Below, in pieces: positions 6,400 through 15,389 of a stretch of DNA of 64,000 nt. The position numbers and the translations under genes are program-made. How positions within the stretch are numbered: position 1 is the first letter of the stretch; each line of letters starts with the position of its first letter. Below the pieces are notes generated by a model. It ran no database searches. It was not told where the DNA came from and saw nothing but the letters and a program-made list of their open reading frames with translations. This DNA comes from Clostridiales bacterium GWF2_38_85 (lineage in GTDB: Bacteria > Bacillota > Clostridia > Oscillospirales > CAG-382), in the NCBI GenBank assembly GCA_001797275.1, contig MGOY01000030.1, positions 1 to 64,000 on the forward strand, given 5' to 3'.

Positions 6400-8004
6400 T
6401 TAACTTAATTTTATACCTTCCTCAAGTAAAATATCAGGATTTACAAGTATACCGTTAACCGATGCTGCAAACATAAATTCATTTCCTGTAACATACCCAG
6501 TATTACCGCTTAAACCTATTGTTACACCTTTTTTAACATTTACATTCTCTGATACACTAATTGATTTCAGATGACAATAAATAGTTTGTATACCCATGCC
6601 ATGGTCAATAATTATTGTTTTGCCTGTTAATTCTGTCTCACCGGCAAATATTACTTTCCCAGCTTCCGAGGATTTCACGGATGTTCCTTGAGTTACGTTA
6701 AAAACATTACCGGGGCAGGATACGGATGCCGGATCGGGATCATAGAATAATTCATCACTATAATAATATTTTGCTTCTCCTGAAATAGGATCTAAGAAAG
6801 TTATACCATCTTCTATGTATAAAAGATTCTCGCTTCTAATATATGAGTTTAATAACAGTTCATTGAATTCGGTATACGCAGATGATGATAAAGTTTTTGT
6901 AGGAGTTATGTGATAAATTGTGTTATCAACCTGATTTACCGTTATATCAAAATTTGTTTCTCTTCCGCCTGCTTTAAGCTTCATTGAATAGATACCCGGA
7001 GAATTCTTATTGCTAATCGGTAATAAAGCTATATACTTGGGATCACAATTAAAAAATTTCAAATCTGAAGTTTTAAGATTTGTTTCTATAACGATAACTT
7101 CAGAAGAATCCAGGAAACTTGCATTAATTGTTAAAATATCACCTTGCGATAATTGTTCACTTGAAATGGTAAATTTGGCGGGTATATCATATCTGGCATT
7201 AATTTTATATTCGGCAATACCGTATGTAGTATTTGTTTCGGTCTGATTCCACTTTGCATGAACATAAATAACAAGTGACATATCGGTACCAAAGGATAAT
7301 TGAGATATATTCAAGGAGTCTGACTGATAAATACGATTCCCTACATAATCATAAACATCAATAGAAACAACATCCGGTGCTTCTACAAATTGAAGTACAT
7401 TTACCATGTCTGAAAACAGCTCATATTCAGATACATCATCGCTTTGCAGTTCAGTTTGTGTGTCTTTATAATATGTATTATCACTCTTCCTATAATTCCA
7501 AGTATACTCAACAGGTAGTACTTTTGATTGTATTCCGCTAGCTGTAATAGTCAACTCTGGTAGTTTTGCATTATCATATAAATATACTAATTCATCACGT
7601 AATAATAATTTTTCTGAAGTCTCCTCATCTAAAAGCAAATATTCACCATCCGGAGACAACATAAAACATTCTTTTGCATCAAGCGAAGGAAACAATAAAT
7701 AATCAACTTGCTTATCCGGTCTTTGATATCCTATGACAACAGCACTTTCGCTTTCGTTATTGATATCTCTCGGAGCTTTTGATATTTTATGTGCATCAAG
7801 CATTGCATTTAAATAAAAATCAACATTAGTCTTATCTGTATATAGAATTATCTCATCCGATGGAAGAGTTATATTAACCTGGTTTATATCCTTAGCAGCT
7901 ATATTATGTGATGAATACACAATAATCAGGTAAATAATAAATATTACGGGCAGACACAGTATTAATGAAATTGCAATATTCAATGTTTTTTTGCCGTTAT
8001 TCAA
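6400..8004 (-). CDS. Membrane-anchored protein with degenerate LytM (peptidase M23) domain
   Basis: This 534-residue protein has an N-terminal transmembrane anchor (~residues 9-30), a long extracytoplasmic beta-rich region and a C-terminal LytM fold (~425-525), recognisable by GKVIFAGE, IIIDHGMGIQTIYCHL and VKKGVTIGLSGNTG. The catalytic set is incomplete. The usual first zinc motif HxxxD is replaced by the segment around GNVFNVTQGTSV. The final HxH is replaced by EFMFAAS. Only the His of YCHL is kept. It is therefore probably a non-catalytic peptidoglycan-binding or regulatory LytM protein, as known for SpoIIQ- or EnvC-like proteins. The start is TTG with GGGGAG upstream. It is last in the operon 10480-6400. 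Confidence 0.8.
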   Translation of the reverse strand: MNNGKKTLNIAISLILCLPVIFIIYLIIVYSSHNIAAKDINQVNITLPSDEIILYTDKTNVDFYLNAMLDAHKISKAPRDINNESESAVVIGYQRPDKQVDYLLFPSLDAKECFMLSPDGEYLLLDEETSEKLLLRDELVYLYDNAKLPELTITASGIQSKVLPVEYTWNYRKSDNTYYKDTQTELQSDDVSEYELFSDMVNVLQFVEAPDVVSIDVYDYVGNRIYQSDSLNISQLSFGTDMSLVIYVHAKWNQTETNTTYGIAEYKINARYDIPAKFTISSEQLSQGDILTINASFLDSSEVIVIETNLKTSDLKFFNCDPKYIALLPISNKNSPGIYSMKLKAGGRETNFDITVNQVDNTIYHITPTKTLSSSAYTEFNELLLNSYIRSENLLYIEDGITFLDPISGEAKYYYSDELFYDPDPASVSCPGNVFNVTQGTSVKSSEAGKVIFAGETELTGKTIIIDHGMGIQTIYCHLKSISVSENVNVKKGVTIGLSGNTGYVTGNEFMFAASVNGILVNPDILLEEGIKLS

Positions 8005-8032
8005 TTTCTACTCCCCTTTCGAAAATTCAATT

Positions 8033-8491
8033 TTATTTGATATATTTTTTAATTATATTTGTTGCTGTACTTATGTCATCATTTACAATCAGATATACAA
8101 ATAAGCCTTTCCTTACAACTCCAGTTTTATTGAAAATTGCATACATAGCAGGAGAATAATCTTGTGAACGTGTTTTTTGTACACCTAAATATTTATCTAA
8201 TTTATCATAAATAATTTGAGAATTATTGTCATCAGTTGCTTTGAATATAAAAATTCTATTCGCTTGTAAAGCATCGCTTGGTAATAAACTAACTTTTTCG
8301 GTAAACATATCAGTTTTTATGCCCATATCTTGCAATATAGTGTCATCGCTTGCTGGATATAATTCTGTAAACGTTACGTTGCTTGTTATTTCATCAACAA
8401 TATCCTGAATTGGTGGTACTTCCACAGATTTACATGCTGAAATATTTACAATAATGATAAATATAAAAATTATTGATAAAATTTTTCTCAT
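8033..8491 (-). CDS. DUF4358-like lipoprotein
   Basis: This 152-residue protein starts with a lipoprotein signal peptide whose lipobox is ISAC (Cys20), so it is predicted to be anchored outside the membrane. The remainder, with TELYPASDDTILQDMGI and a C-terminal segment about a possibly failed reading (YAIFNKTGVVRKGLFVYLIV), resembles the DUF4358 family of Clostridia, whose function is unknown. I placed the start at 8491 because AGGAG is 7 nt upstream. The ATG at 8497 is too close to that site. Only 10 nt separate it from the preceding SGNH gene, so it belongs to the same operon. Confidence 0.75.
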   Translation of the reverse strand: MRKILSIIFIFIIIVNISACKSVEVPPIQDIVDEITSNVTFTELYPASDDTILQDMGIKTDMFTEKVSLLPSDALQANRIFIFKATDDNNSQIIYDKLDKYLGVQKTRSQDYSPAMYAIFNKTGVVRKGLFVYLIVNDDISTATNIIKKYIK

Positions 8492-8501
8492 AAACATTCT
8501 C

Positions 8502-9476
8502 CTACTTATCAGATCCTAAAAGCATAGTTTTTATATTTTGATATTGACCTAATATTTTATCCGCTGCATAACCTCTGAAAATTTCAATCCATCTATCATA
8601 GTATTGATAATACAAATGAACATAATGATCTGGGCTATATTCAGATATTAAATAACCTTCATCATCAGTAAGGCAAGTGGAAATATCAATATAATCATAT
8701 CCATTATCATTACAAAACTGGAGCATCAATTCATTACATTCCCGCGTTACTTCGTTTGTTCTGCCTAAATCTGGCTTTTCGCCTTCCCTAACATAGTAAG
8801 ATGTGCTTGTTATTATAATTTCGACATCAGGTGATTTTTCGAGTATCTTATTTATTAATTTTTCTGCATTACTGATTCCAGTTGTTGCATATGAACCCGC
8901 AAAATCATTTAATCCAAGCATAATAAATACTTTTGAAACTTTTGCTTCTGCAATTGCGTCCCATACCGGCATCTGCTCACCGTTGTATGTTGGATGTAAT
9001 GAAGAATTTTCTTTCAAAGCATTATAAAAGCCATAACTTTCAGAACATAAAAATAATGGATTAGCAAAATAATTTGAATCTGAAAGCAATTTTGCTTGAA
9101 CTCTTGCTTTTAATCCGACTGCTATAGAATCACCAATAAACGCAGAATTATTAAAATACTCATTACATTCTTGTATTGTCAATCCGTGCAAATCAGTATC
9201 CTGAACTATCGGAGGCTCCGAAGGTTCACTAACTTCAGATACAGTAGATTCTTCTTCGGATGTAGTTTCACTGCTGGTATCCTGTGAATTATCAATACTT
9301 GTGTTTGATTCCATTGTAGATATTGTATTTGATGTTATAGATTCATTGTTTGAAATAGTTGAATTTGAATCTTCCGGCTTGCTTTCATCTTTATTAAATT
9401 CACATGCATTTAGAAAAGTAACTGTCATTATTATATATGCTAAAAATAAAGATATGTATTTAATGCTTTTTTTCAT
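8502..9476 (-). CDS. SGNH/GDSL-hydrolase lipoprotein
   Basis: This 324-residue predicted lipoprotein has the lipobox LNAC (Cys25). A Ser/Thr/Glu-rich disordered linker (~residues 30-92) leads to an SGNH hydrolase domain. The catalytic Ser117 lies in FIGDSIAVG (block I), GLND is the oxyanion block III, and D-x-x-H is seen as SPDHYVH near the C-terminus. SGNH enzymes of this kind remove or transfer O-acyl groups on envelope polysaccharides. The substrate here is unknown. It is the second gene of the operon, 23 nt after a paralogue with the same architecture. GAAAGGA precedes the ATG. Confidence 0.85.
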   Translation of the reverse strand: MKKSIKYISLFLAYIIMTVTFLNACEFNKDESKPEDSNSTISNNESITSNTISTMESNTSIDNSQDTSSETTSEEESTVSEVSEPSEPPIVQDTDLHGLTIQECNEYFNNSAFIGDSIAVGLKARVQAKLLSDSNYFANPLFLCSESYGFYNALKENSSLHPTYNGEQMPVWDAIAEAKVSKVFIMLGLNDFAGSYATTGISNAEKLINKILEKSPDVEIIITSTSYYVREGEKPDLGRTNEVTRECNELMLQFCNDNGYDYIDISTCLTDDEGYLISEYSPDHYVHLYYQYYDRWIEIFRGYAADKILGQYQNIKTMLLGSDK

Positions 9477-9499
9477 ATTTCAAATTCCTTTCATTTCAA

Positions 9500-10480
9500 C
9501 TATTCAAATTGCATTGTCATCGAAGAAACATTTTTATAATTACTATCTAATTTTGAAGCAGCATATGCTCTGAATATATTCGTCCATATATCATATGCGG
9601 GATCATATAGATGACATTCATTATCGCTGCAATAATCAGGCTTCAAATACCCGTTATCAGTTGCCAGAGCGGTTGCAACATCAATATAATCCATACTGTT
9701 TTCATTGCAATACTCAAGCATCAGTTGATTTAGTTTACGAAGATTCTTTGAGGTTAAATTAGTAAGTGACTTTTCCCAGTCTTCATATAAATATGTCGCA
9801 CTTATTATTATTATTTCAACATCCGGAGATTTTTCTTTTATGCGTGAGAACAATGTTTTATAATTTTTAAGTGTTTCTTCGGGTCCTGTCCCATTATTAT
9901 ATTTACCAACATCGTTGAGTCCAAAAAGTATAAATACTTTTTTTACTCCCATTAATGCAACAGCGTCTTCAATTTTAGTTTGTTCGCCTTGATACATAGG
10001 ATGAACTGATTTATCTGATATTGGCCATAATGCACTTTCCGCACCATAGCTGCCTGCAACATGAAATTTTACACTACTCATAAATTCTGAGTTCGTCAAA
10101 CGTTTTCTGTCAATATAGGATTTATAACCAAGCATTACGGAATCGCCGACAAAAACCGACTCTTTGAAGTACTCATCACATTCCTTCGCAGTATATCTGC
10201 TCCAGTCTGTGCTTTGTTCTGTAACTACGCTTGGATTACTTTGATCAGTGCTTGATTCGAGAGTTGAATTATCGGGACTTTCGTTTTTTGAATTGTCTGA
10301 TGATACTTCTGTACTTGAATTTTCTGAATTGTCAGAAATTGTAGATACAACCGGAGCCTTTGAATTAATCTGTGAATCATTATTGGAGTTTTCATTTGGC
10401 AACGGTATTGTTACACAGGATATTAATACTGCAATAAGCACCGCAAAGCCAATAATTAGTGTAAGAACCTTAAATTTCAT
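9500..10480 (-). CDS. SGNH/GDSL-hydrolase lipoprotein (paralogue)
   Basis: This is the first gene of the envelope operon. The lipobox LISC puts the lipidated Cys at residue 22. A Ser/Asn/Thr-rich linker (~residues 30-92) precedes the SGNH domain, with Ser114 in FVGDSVML, GLND, and the catalytic Asp-His as SDNECHL. I chose ATG 10480 (326 residues): a longer open frame to 10537 would start upstream of the promoter -10 box at 10523-10528. CAGGG lies about 9 nt upstream. The two SGNH genes look like a tandem duplication that has diverged. Likely role: extracytoplasmic deacylation or acyl transfer on cell-wall glycans (inference). Confidence 0.85.
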   Translation of the reverse strand: MKFKVLTLIIGFAVLIAVLISCVTIPLPNENSNNDSQINSKAPVVSTISDNSENSSTEVSSDNSKNESPDNSTLESSTDQSNPSVVTEQSTDWSRYTAKECDEYFKESVFVGDSVMLGYKSYIDRKRLTNSEFMSSVKFHVAGSYGAESALWPISDKSVHPMYQGEQTKIEDAVALMGVKKVFILFGLNDVGKYNNGTGPEETLKNYKTLFSRIKEKSPDVEIIIISATYLYEDWEKSLTNLTSKNLRKLNQLMLEYCNENSMDYIDVATALATDNGYLKPDYCSDNECHLYDPAYDIWTNIFRAYAASKLDSNYKNVSSMTMQFE

Positions 10481-10522
10481 GTAATATACCCTGCCATTCG
10501 GTGATAATCTCAATTGAGTATA

Positions 10523-10551
10523 ATTATACATCATCATAAATATTATGTCAA
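10523..10551 (-). promoter_or_regulatory. Consensus sigma-A promoter of the SGNH/LytM operon
   Basis: On the minus strand TTGACA (10546-10551), exactly 17 nt, TATAAT (10523-10528): a perfect match to consensus. It implies strong vegetative expression and a leader of about 36 nt. Confidence 0.85.
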
Positions 10552-10590
10552 TCGTTGTCGTGAAAGTAAATGTAAAAAAATTAAATTATA

Positions 10591-10619
10591 AAATAATGTT
10601 ATCTATAATGAGCATAATA
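10591..10619 (+). promoter_or_regulatory. Sigma-G/F-like promoter of the germination operon
   Basis: AAATA (10591-10595), 17 nt, CATAATA (10613-10619) matches the forespore pattern GMATR-N17/18-CATNHTA, with one mismatch in the -35. It is about 30 nt before the gerA-type start. A sigma-A-like TTAAAT-17-TATAAT (10581-10609) overlaps it, so the assignment is ambiguous. Confidence 0.4.
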
Positions 10620-10648
10620 AAAATATATTTCCTCGAAAGGAACAATCT

Positions 10649-12076
10649 ATGCCTTTTCAAGATAATAACATAGAAATTATTGAAAATGAACTACAAAAAA
10701 GATTTATTAATTGTTGTGATTTTAATAACAACAGAATCAACTGCGATGAAGCTGTTGTCGGTATATATTTTTTTAGCTATATAACCGAACGCATTTTTAT
10801 GACAGACAGGATTATAAAATCAATTATAGATAAAAAAGATAAAATTAAAGAATTTAACGGTAAATTCGAAGCTTTAATTCCTGTAAATATTTTTTCTGAT
10901 TTTATTTCTATAGATGATTCTGTTATTAAAATTCTTGATGGTTATACGCTTGTTTGTATTCAGATCAAAGAAAGATGTTATCTTTCGCTCTGCAAAGCTG
11001 ATGATGTAATCGGGCGATCTGTCAGCAATCCAAACACAGAAGGAGCATTAAGAGGATCCTATTCTGCTTTTGTTGAAGACATAAGGAAAAATATTGCAAT
11101 GATGCGGCAAATATTAAGGACAGATAAACTTAAAATCGAACAATTTATTATTGGTAAGCTTTCGAACACACGAATTGCGATATGTTATATAGAAGGTAGA
11201 GCAAAAAAGCAGGTTATTGATGAGGTCAAGCGAAGAATTTTTGATGCGGACATAACATCGGTTATGGATTCCGCATATATAGAAATTGCATTTGAAAAAA
11301 GTCCTTCCCTCTTCAGAACAGCAGGCTCAACCGAGAAACCTGATAAAGCTTGTTCGAAATTGATATCCGGCAGAGTTGCAATTGTTGTTGATGGCAGTCC
11401 CTTTGTTTTAACTGTACCATATATTTTTGTAGAAAATCTTCAATCTACCGAAGATTATTTAAAATCTCCTATATATTCAACATTTATCAGAACTATCAGA
11501 TTTATTGCTATTCTGATATCTGTTTACTTACCCTCAGTATTTATAGCAGCGGTTTCGGATGATATCAAACTTTTGCCTCTTGAATTGCTTTTATCAATCA
11601 GTACAGCACGTCGAAATATAGCCTACAGTTTATTCGGCGAAATACTTTTGATGCTGATAATATTTGAAATTATTCGTGAAGTCGGTATCAGAATGCCTAA
11701 ATCGGTAGGTAATGCTGTCGGTATTGTAGGTTCGATTATTCTTGGCGATGCAGCTGTAAAAGCAGGTATTGCCAGTACAACAGTTATAATTGTTGTTGCA
11801 CTTACAGCGATTTCAAACTTTGTATTACCGCCATATGTCGACTCAACTGTAATATTAAGATTCGGATTTTTATTTGCAGCATATTTTCTTTCATTCTTTG
11901 GTATATTTGCTTTAACACTAATAATCTTGACTCGTTTATGCAGCAAAGACAGCTTTGGTACACCGTATATGATGCCAATTTCGCCTTTAGATAAAGAGGG
12001 ATTATCAGATTTTATAACTGTTGTTCCGAAAAAAGTGCTTGGCAGAGCCGAAAAAGGAGTAACAAAGGATAAATAA
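10649..12076 (+). CDS. Spore germination receptor A subunit (GerA/SpoVAF family)
   Basis: A subunit of nutrient germinant receptors in the inner spore membrane. The 475-residue length is normal. The N-terminal cytosolic domain (residues ~1-250) contains the family signature around NPNTEGALRGSYSAFVEDIRKNIAMMR. Next comes the GRVAIVVDGSPFVLTVPYIF segment, followed by about five transmembrane helices (~280-445), including the SISTARR and GIVGSIILGDAAVKAGI segments. CGAAAGGAAC precedes the ATG. It opens an operon with two or three reduced partner genes. A divergent promoter drives the envelope operon on the other strand. The subfamily (GerAA or SpoVAF) cannot be decided by eye. Confidence 0.93.
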   Translation: MPFQDNNIEIIENELQKRFINCCDFNNNRINCDEAVVGIYFFSYITERIFMTDRIIKSIIDKKDKIKEFNGKFEALIPVNIFSDFISIDDSVIKILDGYTLVCIQIKERCYLSLCKADDVIGRSVSNPNTEGALRGSYSAFVEDIRKNIAMMRQILRTDKLKIEQFIIGKLSNTRIAICYIEGRAKKQVIDEVKRRIFDADITSVMDSAYIEIAFEKSPSLFRTAGSTEKPDKACSKLISGRVAIVVDGSPFVLTVPYIFVENLQSTEDYLKSPIYSTFIRTIRFIAILISVYLPSVFIAAVSDDIKLLPLELLLSISTARRNIAYSLFGEILLMLIIFEIIREVGIRMPKSVGNAVGIVGSIILGDAAVKAGIASTTVIIVVALTAISNFVLPPYVDSTVILRFGFLFAAYFLSFFGIFALTLIILTRLCSKDSFGTPYMMPISPLDKEGLSDFITVVPKKVLGRAEKGVTKDK

Positions 12077-12080
12077 TTTT

Positions 12081-12641
12081 ATGAAAAAAAGAATGCTTGT
12101 TATTAGTGCAATTATTATAATCGCTATATCTGTATCTTTTTTTGAAACACGCAATCCTATAACAGCATATTGCATTGGCTTGACTGTGCAAAAAGAGAAT
12201 AATGAAATAATTTATGGATTTATTATTGCGAAACTTGAAGAGGAAGGTGCTTCAATTGAAGTTACTTTAATAAAACAAAACGGTAAATTTTCTTACGCGT
12301 TACAAAGCCTGAAGGAAAGTGATATCCTATTATTTTATCCGACCGTTAAGGGCATATATATATGTCGAGATATTAACAAAACAGAAATTGATGATATGTT
12401 GAATACAATATTTGAGATGCATTCATTCCCTACCGATATAACTGTTGTAATGACTAATGATCCAAACAAATTAATTCTCGAAAAAGATATTGGATCCGGA
12501 ATCTCTGGCGCTTTATTCATACCAAAATTAATTGAAAATCAGAAACGAAAAGTTACTTTAATTGATTACGCCAAAGGTAAAGAAATCCCCCTGATTTGTT
12601 ATCAAAACGGACAGTTCAATATACAAAAACAGACTGATTAA
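12081..12641 (+). CDS. Short GerC-position protein of the germination operon
   Basis: This 186-residue protein has an N-terminal signal/anchor (residues ~5-21) and a small alpha/beta domain. It occupies the place of the C subunit, which is normally a lipoprotein of about 370 residues. No lipobox Cys follows the hydrophobic segment. The opening ITAYCIGLTVQKENNEIIYGF resembles the first GerC strands (AIGIDKTEDG-like), followed by RDINKTEIDDML. It may retain only the first GerC domain. It starts 4 nt after the GerA gene. Function is inferred from position. Confidence 0.6.
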   Translation: MKKRMLVISAIIIIAISVSFFETRNPITAYCIGLTVQKENNEIIYGFIIAKLEEEGASIEVTLIKQNGKFSYALQSLKESDILLFYPTVKGIYICRDINKTEIDDMLNTIFEMHSFPTDITVVMTNDPNKLILEKDIGSGISGALFIPKLIENQKRKVTLIDYAKGKEIPLICYQNGQFNIQKQTD

Positions 12642-12660
12642 ATAAGGAATATATAATTAA

Positions 12661-13470
12661 ATGAATAAATTCTCGGCAGTATCAATTTGCACTATATGTT
12701 TATATGCGAACTCAATTATTTTTCCGATAGCTTCATGGCAGGAAGCCGCTGTTGCGTGTAGTATTGGTTTTATTTTCGCTCTGTTTTTATGGTCAGTTTA
12801 TAATCTTAAAATTCCTTTAAAACATTTTTCGGTTATTTTTATTTTAATGTCTGCCAATGAATTGATCATATATTCAACAACAACAAAAAGCTTTCTTGCG
12901 GATAACACGGTTACAATATTAATCACTTCGATATCAATATGCATATTTTTATTATATGCCGGTATAAAATCAATGACTTATCTTGCGCAGATATTGATAT
13001 GGTCTATTCCTTTATTATTTTTACTTTTTATTTTTGCACTAAATGGCTATAAAATTGAATTTTCGAATGATAACGATTACTTTTTCACGGGATTGAACAA
13101 TATTTTTAAATTTATTCTACCTATGATTTTACTCATGGTATTGATAAGAGAAAGCAAAGGTACAAGAAATCACTTTCTAGCTGGAATTTCAATTGGTTTA
13201 GTTACAGTGTTATTGCAGGGTGTGATAACTTCCATTTTCGGCTCAACGATTATTAAGAATCAGCATCCGTTACTCGTCTGTGCAAAACAGTCAGGATTGC
13301 CTCTTGAAGTAATTTTATTAGGCACCATTACTTTTGCCGGTATAATAAAAATCGCGGCATATCTAATAGGAGCACAAACTTTATTAAAAAAATATAAATA
13401 TAAAAATTTGCATATTCTTATTTTATTTTTAGCGACAGTTGCAATTATATATTTAACTACACCCACATAG
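12661..13470 (+). CDS. Short GerB-like membrane protein of the germination operon
   Basis: This 269-residue, highly hydrophobic protein has about eight predicted helices. GerB proteins are ten-helix APC-superfamily transporter homologues of about 360 residues that sense the germinant. The ASWQEAAVACSIGFIFALFLWSVY and FILPMILLMVLIRESKGTRN segments and the operon position support the assignment. The N-terminal unwound helix typical of the family (the Gly-rich Q..FF.....G start) is not obvious, so the protein looks shortened at the N-terminus. It has AAGGAA upstream and is followed by the DUF3298-like gene. Confidence 0.6.
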   Translation: MNKFSAVSICTICLYANSIIFPIASWQEAAVACSIGFIFALFLWSVYNLKIPLKHFSVIFILMSANELIIYSTTTKSFLADNTVTILITSISICIFLLYAGIKSMTYLAQILIWSIPLLFLLFIFALNGYKIEFSNDNDYFFTGLNNIFKFILPMILLMVLIRESKGTRNHFLAGISIGLVTVLLQGVITSIFGSTIIKNQHPLLVCAKQSGLPLEVILLGTITFAGIIKIAAYLIGAQTLLKKYKYKNLHILILFLATVAIIYLTTPT

Positions 13471-13506
13471 AATTTAATAATGAATCAAAATGGAGGTACA
13501 CAGGTT

Positions 13507-14199
13507 ATGATTTATAAGTCGTTCGACTATCAGAGTGATTTTTCAAAATATTCTGTACAACAAAAGCAAATTAAAGAATCAATAAAGCAAGACGAAAAAA
13601 GATTGGTTGAAATTAACATTAATTATCCGGAAATGATAAAAGCTGATTTCGAGCCAAAAACTGCTGTAAAAATGTCTGATTACTATAAAAGAATGGCTAT
13701 GGGATTTGCTGATTTTGCTCGTAAAAAACTAAAAGAAGAAGCTATAAAGAATATTAGTAATTTAAATTCACCATATAGTGTAGTAATGAAATACATACCT
13801 ACATTCGAAAATACGGCATTAATTTCAATAGTTACCGATGTTTTTGTATATTATAATTCAATTCGTTCTGAAACAGAAAGGATATCTAACATTTTTCTTA
13901 AAACAAAGTTTGGTTTATTGAATTTCACTGACTTCTTTAGGTCTGAAGTAAAAAGATTGATTATAAATTATATACTTGAAAATTCAATTAATACTTTTAC
14001 TTCTGATTCATTATACAACAATTATCAGGATCTTATAAAAAAGAATTTTAAAGTTAAAAATTTATTTCTGTGTGAAAACGGATATGGATTCTATTATAAC
14101 GCAGGAATATTGTCAGCAAATATAATGCCATCAGTATACATAATACCTTTTGGTACATTCGGTGATAAGGAAATCGGACTGCACTTTATAAAAACATGA
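13507..14199 (+). CDS. Soluble protein with RsiV/DUF3298-like C-terminus
   Basis: This 230-residue protein has no signal peptide or transmembrane segment. Its C-terminal third (NLFLCENGYGFYYNAGILSANIMPSVYIIPFGTF) resembles the DUF3298 domain of RsiV-like proteins, where a substrate-binding fold is known. The N-terminal half is helical and charged. I chose ATG 13507 because GGAGG (13492-13496) is 10 nt upstream. An in-frame ATG at 13480 precedes that site. It is the fourth gene of the germination operon, an unusual partner whose function I cannot assign. Confidence 0.6.
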   Translation: MIYKSFDYQSDFSKYSVQQKQIKESIKQDEKRLVEININYPEMIKADFEPKTAVKMSDYYKRMAMGFADFARKKLKEEAIKNISNLNSPYSVVMKYIPTFENTALISIVTDVFVYYNSIRSETERISNIFLKTKFGLLNFTDFFRSEVKRLIINYILENSINTFTSDSLYNNYQDLIKKNFKVKNLFLCENGYGFYYNAGILSANIMPSVYIIPFGTFGDKEIGLHFIKT

Positions 14200-14218
14200 A
14201 AAGAATTTATAAAAAACC

Positions 14219-14247
14219 TTTACTTTTATATTTTATATGAGTATAAT
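14219..14247 (+). promoter_or_regulatory. Promoter of the oxidoreductase/DUF4434 pair
   Basis: TTTACT (14219-14224), 17 nt, TATAAT (14242-14247), about 50 nt before the start codon at 14298. Confidence 0.65.
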
Positions 14248-14297
14248 TGGTATATTAAAATAAGATGATTATTTATCAAAACAAATGGAGTGAAAAA

Positions 14298-15371
14298 ATG
14301 AAACAAGTAAGATTAGCAATTTTAGGTCAAGGCAGAAGCGGCCGTGACATTCATGGCCTTCACTTAAAAAGCGACACCGAGAGATTCAAGGTTGTTGCTG
14401 TTGTCGAGCCTTTTAATGCAAGAAGAGAACGAGCAGCGGTTGAATATGGATGCGATATTTACAACGATTACAGAGAACTATTTAATCGTAATGATATCGA
14501 TTTAGTTGTAAATGCAACACCAAGCTATCTTCACTATTCTATTACAAAGGATTTATTACAGCACAAATTTAATGTACTTTGTGAGAAACCATTCACTCCT
14601 ACTGTTGCTGAGCTAGATGATCTGGTTGCTACAGCAAAGGAAAACAATTGTAAACTTATGGTGTTCCAGCAATCCAGATTTGCTGGATATTTTGAAAAAG
14701 TCAAAGAAATAATTGCAAGCGATAATTTAGGTCGAATTGTTCAAGTAAATATTCAATTTAACGGATATGCAAGACGCTGGGACTGGCAATGCTGTCTTGA
14801 GTATAATGGCGGTAACCTCGCAAACACCGGACCACACCCACTTGACCAAGCATTAAATATTATGGATATGTATGATGGAATGCCGAATATTTATTGTAAA
14901 ATGGATTCCTGCAATTCATTTGGTGATGCTGAGGATTATGTCAAGCTAATACTAACCGCTCCTAACAAACCATTAATAGATTTAGAAATATCGTCATGTG
15001 ATGCTTATCCTTCATTTACATATAAAGTTCAAGGAACAAAAGGCACATTAAAAGGAAATATGTCAAAAATCGAATGGAAATACTTCAAACCTGAAGAAGC
15101 TCCATTCCAAAAACTTATTAAAACAACATTGACTTCCGGAACTGAGATGCTACCTGCTTATTGTGGTGAAAAGCTTAACTGGTACGAAGAAAGCTGGAAT
15201 GGTGATCCGAACAGCCCCTTCATATTCGCAGTCAGAAAATATTATAATATGGTTTATGATCATCTGGTCGAGAATAAACCTTTGATAATAACACTTGATC
15301 AGGTAAGGCAACAGATAGCCGTTATAAATGAAGCTCACCGTCAGAATCCGCAATTTGATATCAGAAAATGA
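14298..15371 (+). CDS. Gfo/Idh/MocA family NAD(P)-dependent oxidoreductase
   Basis: This 357-residue cytosolic enzyme has an N-terminal Rossmann domain (RLAILGQGRSGRDIHG, where GxGxxG is varied to GQGRSG). The family lysine lies in the CEKPFTP motif (~residue 93), and the C-terminal alpha/beta domain contains NTGPHPLDQALN with the conserved His. Family members oxidise or reduce sugars, inositols and related polyols. The substrate is unknown. I chose ATG 14298 because GGAGTG lies just upstream. The longer frame from 14265 lacks this. A DUF4434-like gene follows after 18 nt, so the pair probably acts together on a carbohydrate. Confidence 0.92.
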   Translation: MKQVRLAILGQGRSGRDIHGLHLKSDTERFKVVAVVEPFNARRERAAVEYGCDIYNDYRELFNRNDIDLVVNATPSYLHYSITKDLLQHKFNVLCEKPFTPTVAELDDLVATAKENNCKLMVFQQSRFAGYFEKVKEIIASDNLGRIVQVNIQFNGYARRWDWQCCLEYNGGNLANTGPHPLDQALNIMDMYDGMPNIYCKMDSCNSFGDAEDYVKLILTAPNKPLIDLEISSCDAYPSFTYKVQGTKGTLKGNMSKIEWKYFKPEEAPFQKLIKTTLTSGTEMLPAYCGEKLNWYEESWNGDPNSPFIFAVRKYYNMVYDHLVENKPLIITLDQVRQQIAVINEAHRQNPQFDIRK

Positions 15372-15389
15372 TCGACAGGAGAGAAAATT

